DNA of 15,959 nucleotides from Bacillota bacterium. GTDB taxonomy: Bacteria > Bacillota > Clostridia > Christensenellales > Aristaeellaceae. Below the pieces are notes generated by a model that saw only the letters and a list, made by a program, of their open reading frames with translations, searched no databases and was not told the origin of the DNA. The stretch is from NCBI GenBank assembly GCA_023416585.1, contig JAEZHM010000135.1:1-15959 (forward strand), written 5' to 3'. The position numbers were made by a program, and so were the translations under genes. Each line of letters begins with the position of its first letter. Within the stretch, counting starts at the first letter, position 1. Positions 1 through 6,737 of the stretch are shown here, piece after piece.

Positions 1-656
1 AGACGGGAGAGCCGTCCGGCGGCCAATGGGCTATAGGGCGTGAGGGCAACATTTTGCTCCTTGCAGATGGGGATCAGTTCCCGCTCATCCTCCCGGTAGA
101 GCAGGTTGTAGTGATTCTGCATGGAAACAAACTTCGTCCATCCATTCTTTTCCGCCGCAATCTGCATGTTGTGGAACTGGTAGCCGTACATGGCGGATGC
201 GCCCAGCGCCCGCACTTTGCCGGCTTTCACAAGACTATCAAGCGCCTCCATCGTCTCCTCGATGGGCGTATCATGATCAAAGCGGTGGATGATGTACAGG
301 TCAACGTAGTCAGTGTTAAGCCGCCTCAAAGAGCCGTCGATCTCCCGCAGGATGGCCGCCTTGGTCAGGTGCCCCTCGTTGAAGTACACTTTGGTGGCAA
401 TGACCACCTTGTCGCGGGAAACAACGTGCTTCTTCAGCGCGCGCGCCAAATATTCCTCGCTGGTCCCGGCCGAGTATGCGTTCGCCGTGTCGAAGAAGTT
501 GATGCCCAGGTCGAGGGCACGTTTGATCAGCGTCTCGCTCTGTATAGGGTCCAGCGTCCATGCGTGCATTTTACTGGCGGGATCGCCAAAGCTCATACAG
601 CCGACGCACAGGCGGGACACTTGGATGCCGGAATTGCCAAGGGTTGCGTATTTCAT
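1..656 (-). CDS. Aldo/keto reductase, 3' end cut by window edge
   Basis: NAD(P)H-dependent aldo/keto reductase, reducing aldehydes or ketones to alcohols in the cytosol. About 218 residues are visible from the ATG at 656; the C-terminal part lies beyond the left edge, so there is no stop in the window. The sequence opens MKYATLGNSGIQVSRLCVGC, the typical first strand of the TIM barrel. The full catalytic tetrad is visible: Asp56 (FFDTA), Tyr61 (NAYS), Lys89 (ATK) and His124 (YIIHR). AGGAGG (665-670 on this strand) sits just upstream of the ATG, inside the 15-bp gap to the alcohol dehydrogenase, so the two genes are almost certainly one transcript. The family call is secure; the substrate is unknown. 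Co-expression with an iron alcohol dehydrogenase behind a MerR-type promoter suggests a role against reactive aldehydes (inference). Confidence 0.93.
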   Translation of the reverse strand, partial: MKYATLGNSGIQVSRLCVGCMSFGDPASKMHAWTLDPIQSETLIKRALDLGINFFDTANAYSAGTSEEYLARALKKHVVSRDKVVIATKVYFNEGHLTKAAILREIDGSLRRLNTDYVDLYIIHRFDHDTPIEETMEALDSLVKAGKVRALGASAMYGYQFHNMQIAAEKNGWTKFVSMQNHYNLLYREDERELIPICKEQNVALTPYSPLAAGRLSR

Positions 657-671
657 GGGACCTTCCTCCTT

Positions 672-1841
672 TTATTTCAGGCACATGGCAAAAATATTCT
701 CAATATCGCTCTGGTTTAAGTGCTTGAAGCCGGGCAGGGTGCCGCCTCCGCAGGCCTTCCTCGCCATTACGGGGAAATTCTTCTCCTCGATGCCCACCTC
801 GGTAAAGGTGCTCGAAAGCCCCAGCGTGCCAAAGAAGAAATCGGAAAGCATACCAATACTCTTTTTTGCTACATCCATCGGTTCCAGTGCTGGATCAATG
901 CCGAACACGTTGGTGCCGAACTGGTAATACTTTGACACCGTGGTCTCGTCCAGGCAGTATTCCATCCACCTGGGCGTCAGGATGGCGAGGCCGAGGCCAT
1001 GAGTGATGTCGTATATGGCAGATAACTCGTGCTCCATGGGATGACAGCTCCATGCCTGGCACTTGCCGCCGTTTGCAAAGCCGTTGATCGCCCAGGAGGA
1101 GGTCCACATCAGGTTGGCGCGAGCTTCATAGTTATCCGGTTCCTTCATGGCAACAGGCGTATACTTGATGATCGTCTTCATCATGCCTTCCATGAAGCAG
1201 TCCAGCATGTAGAGGTCAGGCTCCATGTTGAAATAGATCTCCAGAATGTGGGACATCATGTCGGCCGCGCCGCAGGCCGTTTGATAGGTGTTCACCGTAT
1301 AGGTGGTGGTGGGGTCGAGGAAGGAGACCTTGGGCAGAAGCTTAGGGTCCCCGCGGCCGATCTTGTCCAACGTTTCAGGATTGGAGACTACGCCGCCATT
1401 GTCCATTTCCGATCCGGTGGCGGACAGTGTCAGTACCGTAAGCAAGGGCAGAGCACGCTCGATGGGCGCCGACTTGCTGAAAAAGTCCCACGGGTCAAAA
1501 TCCACGCAGGCACCGGCGGCCATAAACTTGGTCGCGTCCAGCGTGGAACCTCCACCAACGGCCAGCAGCACGTCGATCTTTTCATCCTTGCAGATTTGTG
1601 CGCCCTTGCGTACGGACTCAATGCGGGGGTTCGGCTCAATGCCGGAAAGCTCAAACAATGTCAGGCCGGCTTTCCTGATTTGCTTAACAACCGCGTCATA
1701 CAGGCCGGTCTTCTTGATGGAGCCGCCGCCGTAGGTCATTAGCACGCGCTTTCCATACCTTGAAAGCTCCTCCCCTAAATGAGTGATCTGATTTTCTCCA
1801 AAGTACACCCTCGTGGGAATGTCATACACGAAATTGTTCAT
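672..1841 (-). CDS. Iron-containing alcohol dehydrogenase (YqhD/BdhA type)
   Basis: A 389-residue group III metal-dependent alcohol dehydrogenase that reduces aldehydes with NAD(P)H, as in butanol dehydrogenases and E. coli YqhD. Length and motif positions fit the YqhD branch: YGGGSIK at residues 37-43, the nucleotide-binding GGGSTLDATK at 96-105, and metal ligands Asp194, His198, His267 and His281, the last in DITHGLGLAIL. The start ATG is preceded by GAAAGGAG, which supports it. It is the first gene of a two-gene minus-strand operon with the aldo/keto reductase 15 bp downstream. It is probably driven by the 19-bp-spacer promoter at 1881-1911, so aldehyde- or redox-responsive activation by a MerR-family protein is likely; that regulator is not in the window. 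NADH versus NADPH preference cannot be settled by eye. Confidence 0.95.
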   Translation of the reverse strand: MNNFVYDIPTRVYFGENQITHLGEELSRYGKRVLMTYGGGSIKKTGLYDAVVKQIRKAGLTLFELSGIEPNPRIESVRKGAQICKDEKIDVLLAVGGGSTLDATKFMAAGACVDFDPWDFFSKSAPIERALPLLTVLTLSATGSEMDNGGVVSNPETLDKIGRGDPKLLPKVSFLDPTTTYTVNTYQTACGAADMMSHILEIYFNMEPDLYMLDCFMEGMMKTIIKYTPVAMKEPDNYEARANLMWTSSWAINGFANGGKCQAWSCHPMEHELSAIYDITHGLGLAILTPRWMEYCLDETTVSKYYQFGTNVFGIDPALEPMDVAKKSIGMLSDFFFGTLGLSSTFTEVGIEEKNFPVMARKACGGGTLPGFKHLNQSDIENIFAMCLK

Positions 1842-1880
1842 TATCGCAGACTCCTTTCAAAGCTTTGTGTTAACAAGTAC

Positions 1881-1911
1881 AGAATATCATCTGGAGTCAG
1901 CTCCAAGTCAA
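1881..1911 (-). promoter_or_regulatory. MerR-type promoter with 19-bp spacer upstream of the alcohol dehydrogenase
   Basis: Read on the minus strand, a -35 box TTGACT (1906-1911) and a -10 box TATTCT (1881-1886) are separated by exactly 19 bp. The spacer region carries an imperfect inverted repeat, ACTTGGAG (1901-1908) and CTCCAGAT (1889-1896), with a 4-bp centre and 6 of 8 positions symmetrical. A long spacer filled by a dyad is the hallmark of promoters untwisted by MerR-family activators, and this motif resembles those upstream of aldehyde-responsive alcohol dehydrogenase genes (AdhR type). The predicted transcript starts roughly 30-35 bases before the start codon. Confidence 0.65.
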
Positions 1912-2005
1912 GTGATGAAATGCGGTTTCGAGAAATTTCATTTGCGCGTCAATAGCTGAACCTATCAAATAGGATCATCAACATCTATCTTTGCGGCAAG
2001 GGAAA

Positions 2006-2014
2006 TGGTACAAT
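2006..2014 (+). promoter_or_regulatory. Candidate extended -10 promoter for the DUF2500 gene
   Basis: TGGTACAAT is an extended -10 element (TGn plus a 5/6 match to TATAAT) about 45 bases before the DUF2500 start codon. No good -35 box is visible at 17 bp upstream, which is tolerated when the -10 is extended. The remainder of 1842-2059 shows only the divergent MerR-type promoter. Confidence 0.35.
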
Positions 2015-2059
2015 TGGATATAGGCTTTCCACTATCTGTATGGCTGGAGGGATGGACCC

Positions 2060-2464
2060 ATGGGGCTTTCGCCTTTCGGCGGATTCGGAAACAGTATGTT
2101 CACTATCGTGCCTATCATCATCATGATAGGGTTTGTATTTGTGTTCGGCACCATTATTGTCCGGTCTGTGCAAGGCGCGAAACAATGGAAAAGGAATAAT
2201 GAATCTCCTGTTCTTACTGTTGACGCAACGGTAGTAACAAAGAGGTCGGATGTACACTACTATCATCACGATACTGGAACAGACAATATGAGCCATATGT
2301 CGTCATCAACAACATATTATTTTGCTACTTTTGAAGTGGCCAGCGGTGACCGAATGGAGTTTAAAATACGTGATACCGAATATGGAATGCTGGTGGAAAG
2401 AGATACTGGAAAGCTGACTTTTCAGGGTACGCGCTATTTGGGGTTTGAGCGCAACCTGGCATAA
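2060..2464 (+). CDS. DUF2500 family membrane protein
   Basis: A 134-residue protein of the DUF2500 (YhhM-like) family, function unknown. One hydrophobic membrane segment spans about residues 13-35 (MFTIVPIIIMIGFVFVFGTI). A charged stretch (KQWKRNNESP) and a beta-rich domain follow. Family-typical signatures are visible: LTVDATVVTKR near residues 52-62, a His/Ser-rich variable loop, TTYYFATFEVASGDRMEF, the EYGMLVERDTG block and the terminal FQGTRYLGFER. The start is supported by GGAGGG about 8 bases upstream. By topology most of the protein should lie on one side of the membrane after a single N-terminal anchor. A winged-helix gene follows on the same strand after a gap of about 170 bases; there is no sign of functional coupling. 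Confidence 0.85.
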   Translation: MGLSPFGGFGNSMFTIVPIIIMIGFVFVFGTIIVRSVQGAKQWKRNNESPVLTVDATVVTKRSDVHYYHHDTGTDNMSHMSSSTTYYFATFEVASGDRMEFKIRDTEYGMLVERDTGKLTFQGTRYLGFERNLA

Positions 2465-2634
2465 TGAAGGGTGCTATTTTCCTGAACCCTGCGTAGCGAC
2501 ACTTTATGCGAAATATGCTAACTTACGCTACTTGTTGCTACGGTAATTCTTTGATCGAATGCAGCGAGTGTATCCATTCTATGGAGTCTTGGCACATCAC
2601 AAAAGTATACATCGAAGCAAATAAGAGGGTTAAT

Positions 2635-3630
2635 ATGGCTGAGAAAAACCTAATGGAACGTATCATTCGCAAGCGTATGCACGGCCTGTACTTGTCTCGA
2701 GGTTGCGAGGACATCGAAACACTTGCGCATGAGATGCTCGGCCTGCACAGTTGGTTTTACCGTAATGTGCCCTTTTCGGCAACCATTCGCGGTGCAGGCA
2801 TCACCGGCTGGAAAACTAAGCTCACCAAAACATGGCTCTATCGCGGAACCTTGCACGGCGTGGTGTACGAGGATTTGCCGCAGCTGCTTGCGCTGCACAC
2901 AGGTGACTCGTATCTTGCCCGCTACTTCGGCGAGAGTATTGTAGAAAGCTTTGCGGATGAGGTGCTGCGGTATATGGAGGATGGTGTGTACTCACGCACC
3001 GAATTCCGGCGTATTTTCGCTACCCAGTACGATGCGGAATTGATTGACGTAATGTTCTCGCCCTGGGGAGGCATTTTTGTACACCTGGCAAGGCTTGGGA
3101 AGGTCGCGTTCCGTGACATGGCGAGCCGCGATTTCGACTTGATATCAGCAGAACCAACACAGACTTTTGATGAGGTGTTGCCTGGGCTGATCCGTAGATT
3201 TTTTACTGCTTATGGCCCGGCGACACTTGATGACGCGGTTTGGTTTTTTGGTTTTAGGAAAAAAGAAGCGAATAAGCTGCGTAAACTGCCGATTGACGAG
3301 TTCAATTGCTTTGAGCTAAACGGCAGCCGGTACTACGATGCCGGCGATCATGACACTGCAGACATCCCTGAGCTTACGCTGCTCTCGGGCTTTGACCCGT
3401 TCATTGTGTCGTATTCTGATCGTAGCGCGGTTCTGCCGGTGGAACATAAAAATAAGGTAATCCTCAAATCCGGCATATGCAATCCGACGGTCGCGGTGAA
3501 TGGGCACGTTGAAGGAGTATGGAATATCAAAAAGAACGAACCTGTCGTGGAGTTCTTTACTGCGCAACCTAAACGGATTACACAAGCCGCAATGGAGATG
3601 GTGGAGTCGATCCGTTGGCGGGTAGGGTAA
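2635..3630 (+). CDS. Winged-helix DNA-binding protein, HTH_42 / AlkX-AlkZ-like
   Basis: A 331-residue protein resembling the winged-helix family PF06224 (HTH_42), which includes the AlkZ/YcaQ-type DNA glycosylases and the related AlkX group. Visible landmarks are RIIRKRMHGLYLSR near residues 9-22, KTWLYRGTLHGVVYEDL at 65-81, YGPATLDDAVWFFGF at 193-207, and LLSGFDPFIVSYSDR at 249-263. After these comes the usual closing module VAVNGHVEGVWN near 287-298. I chose the ATG at 2635 because AAGAGGG lies just before it and homologues begin at about this point. An upstream in-frame ATG at 2506 would add 43 unconvincing residues and has no ribosome binding site. DNA glycosylase activity on alkylated or crosslinked DNA is only a possibility; the Q-x-Q catalytic motif of AlkZ is not obvious here. 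Confidence 0.8.
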   Translation: MAEKNLMERIIRKRMHGLYLSRGCEDIETLAHEMLGLHSWFYRNVPFSATIRGAGITGWKTKLTKTWLYRGTLHGVVYEDLPQLLALHTGDSYLARYFGESIVESFADEVLRYMEDGVYSRTEFRRIFATQYDAELIDVMFSPWGGIFVHLARLGKVAFRDMASRDFDLISAEPTQTFDEVLPGLIRRFFTAYGPATLDDAVWFFGFRKKEANKLRKLPIDEFNCFELNGSRYYDAGDHDTADIPELTLLSGFDPFIVSYSDRSAVLPVEHKNKVILKSGICNPTVAVNGHVEGVWNIKKNEPVVEFFTAQPKRITQAAMEMVESIRWRVG

Positions 3631-3690
3631 GCCTAATTACGGTCAAAACTGTACAGTCAATATTGGTTTAACAGGTAAACTTCGCGCTCA

Positions 3691-3751
3691 GTCATCCTGA
3701 GGAACGAAGTAACGAAGGATCTTTATGAAGCTTGAAAAGCCAGGATCCTTC
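3691..3751. repeat. Dispersed palindromic intergenic repeat (GTCATCCTGAGGAACGAAG type)
   Basis: The stretch starting GTCATCCTGAGGAACGAAG and continuing with CGAAGGATC resembles a repeat that I recall as common between genes in many bacterial genomes. GAAGGATC (3714-3721) and GATCCTTC (3744-3751) form a perfect 8-bp inverted repeat around a 22-base loop. It lies in the non-coding stretch 3631-3948, which also holds a possible gene scrap near 3892-3945 but no gene I can support. Confidence 0.5.
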
Positions 3752-3948
3752 ATGCTGTGCAAACCGGGGGAATGGTACGTGTGGTTTGTGAGAAAACCAA
3801 GAAAATCAGAGTTGAAAGCATGTTCCGAATGAAAGAGCAACAAGGCTAAATGATTGACCAAAGTCAGAAGAGTATAAAAAAATGTGGAGTGGCTGTCAAA
3901 ATAGCAATCTCAGGAACCGACCCAAGACTTGAACAAGATTATCCCGGA

Positions 3949-4980
3949 TTAAGTCTGCTGAGATTCGCAAAGCCAATCGGTAAGCCAGGCATACGCTTTT
4001 TCCCCGTTAATCCGATGTTCGCCCGGGAAAAAGTCAGCCGCCAGTTTCGATTCAGCACCTAACAGCTGGTAGATGCTATGTATCTGCTCAAAGGCCTTTC
4101 GGGTCGCTTCTATTGGGAAAATACCATCGTACAAGCCCGCCTCCACGAGCAATGGCCTGGGGGCAATTAGTCCTACAAGATCAGGCATTTCTGCGATTCG
4201 GTTAAGACCCGGCACATAATTGTCTACGCAGTGATGGATTGATAAAATGCTCTCCTTGAACAGATTGACATATCCGCTGACGACGGCAGCCTTGATCCGT
4301 TCGTCTAGTGCGGCGGCAAAGGCGGCGACAAGCCCTCCTCCGGATATGCCCATACACCCGATGCGGCGGCTGTCGACATCGGGGCGTCCTGCCAGGTAGT
4401 CGAGCGCACGCAATGTTTCGTATACCCGATGACCCGCCATCGTATACCCGAATTGAAGCAGATATGTTGATATTGTGTAGCAGGAATTCCCGTATTCCGC
4501 TGTGGACTCCGCCTTAAGCCGCCTGTCGCCAAAGCCTAGAAGCTCCGGAACGGCAACAAGGATCCCTCTTTTCACAAGTTCAATTGCGAAATTGCGCTGG
4601 TAAGTAGGTTGCGCTTCGCTTTCTCCATCTGGCGGCAGCCCAACAATCTCCCTGCTGCCGTATCCGTGCCCGTGGCATGCAATCACTGCGGGCAGCGGTT
4701 TCGCCGCGATGCTTGTGGGAATCAACACATACATAGGCATCCTGAGGCCGGGTAAGGTTGTCAGTTCAATCCGCTGGCGCAGGTATCCGTCGCAGCGCGT
4801 CTCTTCGAGAACCCGGGCATCCAGATCAGCCTTGTCCGGAAAACCGCCCAACGCCCCGATAAAGCGATTCTTCAGCTCCTCATGCCACAGCTCCCATTCT
4901 GCCGTGCTTAAGGCTTTAAAAGAGAATTCGGGCAGTGTTTCCGCAAATATCTTCTCCAAGTATTGATCTGGATGCCACAT
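3949..4980 (-). CDS. Alpha/beta hydrolase, acetyl xylan esterase / dienelactone hydrolase type
   Basis: A 343-residue cytosolic serine hydrolase of the alpha/beta fold, like the large Abhydrolase_7 / acetyl-xylan-esterase-type esterases. Landmarks are the oxyanion segment ACHGHGYGSRE at about 101-111, the nucleophile elbow GISGGG with Ser213, the acid Asp285 in GLYDGIFP and His322 in GEHRING. No signal peptide is present. The ATG at 4980 is preferred because AGGAGG (4990-4995) lies 9 bases upstream. A longer GTG start at 4989 would abut that ribosome binding site with no spacing. The gene follows the 472-residue SH3 protein on the same strand after about 70 bases with no visible terminator between, so they may share a transcript. 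The substrate is unknown; an ester of a sugar or small organic acid is plausible from the family. Confidence 0.85.
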   Translation of the reverse strand: MWHPDQYLEKIFAETLPEFSFKALSTAEWELWHEELKNRFIGALGGFPDKADLDARVLEETRCDGYLRQRIELTTLPGLRMPMYVLIPTSIAAKPLPAVIACHGHGYGSREIVGLPPDGESEAQPTYQRNFAIELVKRGILVAVPELLGFGDRRLKAESTAEYGNSCYTISTYLLQFGYTMAGHRVYETLRALDYLAGRPDVDSRRIGCMGISGGGLVAAFAAALDERIKAAVVSGYVNLFKESILSIHHCVDNYVPGLNRIAEMPDLVGLIAPRPLLVEAGLYDGIFPIEATRKAFEQIHSIYQLLGAESKLAADFFPGEHRINGEKAYAWLTDWLCESQQT

Positions 4981-5053
4981 GGCAATCACCCTCCTGGTTC
5001 ATGGCTTTCTGCGGTTCTTTATGATCCAAATCCCTGTTGGCATATACGCCTTG

Positions 5054-6472
5054 TTAAAACTTAATCTCGCCAGGTTGTACAACGCCTATTCGGTCATCGA
5101 CCATTACGAACACGTAATCATCATGCACACCAAGGAGCGTTACCTTGGTTCCTGATGGATAGGTTCCGATGACATCTTGCGTAACTTTGTCTACAAAGCA
5201 TTTTACTGTTACATCAGCGCTATTTTTTCCGTTGAGCGTTATCTTAGGAAATGCAGTTTTCACTTTTTGGGCAGCATCGCCTATCGCCAGATATTTTAAC
5301 TGCATATATCCGCTGACTTGGAACTCCCAGTTTGCATTTGAAAGCAGAACCTTTCCCCAATCTTTTCCTTCCGTGCTCTCTTCCAGCAAATAAACCTGCA
5401 TGCCGTTATAAAACCTGCCGAGCGTTGGAAAATTCTCGCCTTTGCCTGCACGAACATTCAACCTGTCCGCAGGGTTAGCATTGTTAACCACAGCCAATTG
5501 ATAGGGTTTGAATCTGTTATCAGCCTTAACAAAATACGTCTTGCCGCTTGACAAATGAATATGCCAAACCTTGTCTGTAAAGCCCATCAGCTGGAATGTA
5601 GTCAAATAGCCATATGTCTTGTAATTGCCCTTCAATGAAGGTGATTCAAAAACATCCCATGAAGATGAGGTGGAAAGATAGGAAGGCATCACATTTTTCA
5701 CTTTGCTTGCAACTGCGCCGGTGGCCAGATATTGTGTTTGCATATAGCCCGACAAAATGCCTTTGCCTTCGCCAATGTTCACCTTTAACCATCCATTTCC
5801 GGCGTCGCTTATAATTTTGACTACTGTACCATTATAGTATTTACCAAGTGACGCAGCTGAAATGGATGCCTTCTCGCGTAGATGCAGCCTGTCTTTGGGA
5901 TCTGGATTATTTATCACTGCCGTTTTTGCATTTTGTGAGGGCTTTCCTGGCTGCTCCACAAGCTGCTTGTTGCCCGGTTTAATAAAGCCAGTCCATGATA
6001 TTCCGGTTTCCGCGATAATGGCTACATGCCATACCTTGTCTGTGAAGCCCATGATCTGAACACGCGGATTCATCAGTGTTTCCGAGTCGCCTTTCAGGCT
6101 TTGATGTTTGTACAATGTAAGACTGCCCTTGTGTTGGTAGACTGGCCCCATCATTTGCACATTGCCTATATTGGATGATGTGTCAAGAAAGGCAAGCAGC
6201 ATATAGCCTTCAATCCAATCATTATCTATACCAATGGAAACCTTTGCCCAGTCCTTATTCACATATTTCAGAATATGCACATTCGTGCCGTTATAATATT
6301 TGCCAAGCGAAGCCGCATCCTTTGAGGTGCTTTTGCGTAGATGCAGCCTGTCTTCTGGATTTGGGTTGCTGACCACCGCTTCGCAAAGCGGTTTATCGGC
6401 GGCAAGAGAAACTATTGGGATGAAGCTTAGAATAATGCATGTTACCAGGATTATTGCAAACACCTTTTTCAT
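5054..6472 (-). CDS. Secreted SH3-like repeat protein, three alternating module pairs
   Basis: A 472-residue exported protein. A clear signal peptide (MKKVFAIILV start, hydrophobic core, SLAA near residue 25) is preceded by GGGAGG. The mature part consists of three units of about 140 residues, each made of two modules. Module A is a bacterial SH3 (SH3_3-like) fold starting NPxPxDRLHLR with KYYNGT and GYMxxxxL, at about 30-97, 184-250 and 326-396. Module B carries a core like QIMGFTDKVWHV, at about 108-165, 263-316 and 406-469, with the third copy the most divergent. Such domains usually bind peptidoglycan or cell-surface partners. No catalytic domain or sorting signal is seen. It lies downstream of a larger SH3 protein on the same strand and shares the LHLRK...SLGK...NGT repeat wording, so the two are probably related by duplication. 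Confidence 0.9.
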   Translation of the reverse strand: MKKVFAIILVTCIILSFIPIVSLAADKPLCEAVVSNPNPEDRLHLRKSTSKDAASLGKYYNGTNVHILKYVNKDWAKVSIGIDNDWIEGYMLLAFLDTSSNIGNVQMMGPVYQHKGSLTLYKHQSLKGDSETLMNPRVQIMGFTDKVWHVAIIAETGISWTGFIKPGNKQLVEQPGKPSQNAKTAVINNPDPKDRLHLREKASISAASLGKYYNGTVVKIISDAGNGWLKVNIGEGKGILSGYMQTQYLATGAVASKVKNVMPSYLSTSSSWDVFESPSLKGNYKTYGYLTTFQLMGFTDKVWHIHLSSGKTYFVKADNRFKPYQLAVVNNANPADRLNVRAGKGENFPTLGRFYNGMQVYLLEESTEGKDWGKVLLSNANWEFQVSGYMQLKYLAIGDAAQKVKTAFPKITLNGKNSADVTVKCFVDKVTQDVIGTYPSGTKVTLLGVHDDYVFVMVDDRIGVVQPGEIKF

Positions 6473-6662
6473 GTTTCATACCTCCCATAGCAACTTTGCC
6501 AATATAACGAAACAATGTCAGATTTTGTTCATATAAATGGTAAAAATATTCCATATCGCTGGGAACTATAAGTAAAACCATTTGGATATGACGGGCTATG
6601 TATGGCATTGCTATATAATCGGCCATGAGGATAATGTAGTGTTTGCATGATGATATATAAAT

Positions 6663-6688
6663 GCCCGGAGAACCTTGATTCTCTAGGC
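6663..6688 (-). terminator. Possible terminator after the 717-residue SH3 gene
   Basis: Arms GCCTAGAGAA and TTCTCCGGGC (minus strand) pair at 9 of 10 positions, counting one G-T, around a 6-base loop. They are followed by an AT-rich tail (ATTTATATATC) rather than a clean T run. The site lies 50-75 bases after the stop codon of the larger SH3 gene. The rest of 6473-6737 contains no supported gene. Confidence 0.4.
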
Positions 6689-6737
6689 TTTTCATATGGT
6701 CGATGTGAGCTTGTACCTCTATACTCTTGGGAAACAT

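Noticed and set aside
54..1742. Several long plus-strand open frames (e.g. 54-719, 313-927, 1029-1742)
   Set aside because: They are antisense shadows of the aldo/keto reductase and alcohol dehydrogenase genes; they lack ribosome binding sites and any family pattern.
6393..6737. 114-codon minus-strand frame between the two SH3 genes
   Set aside because: It overlaps the signal-peptide region of the downstream gene and contains that gene's ribosome binding site and a terminator-like hairpin. No ribosome binding site precedes its ATG.
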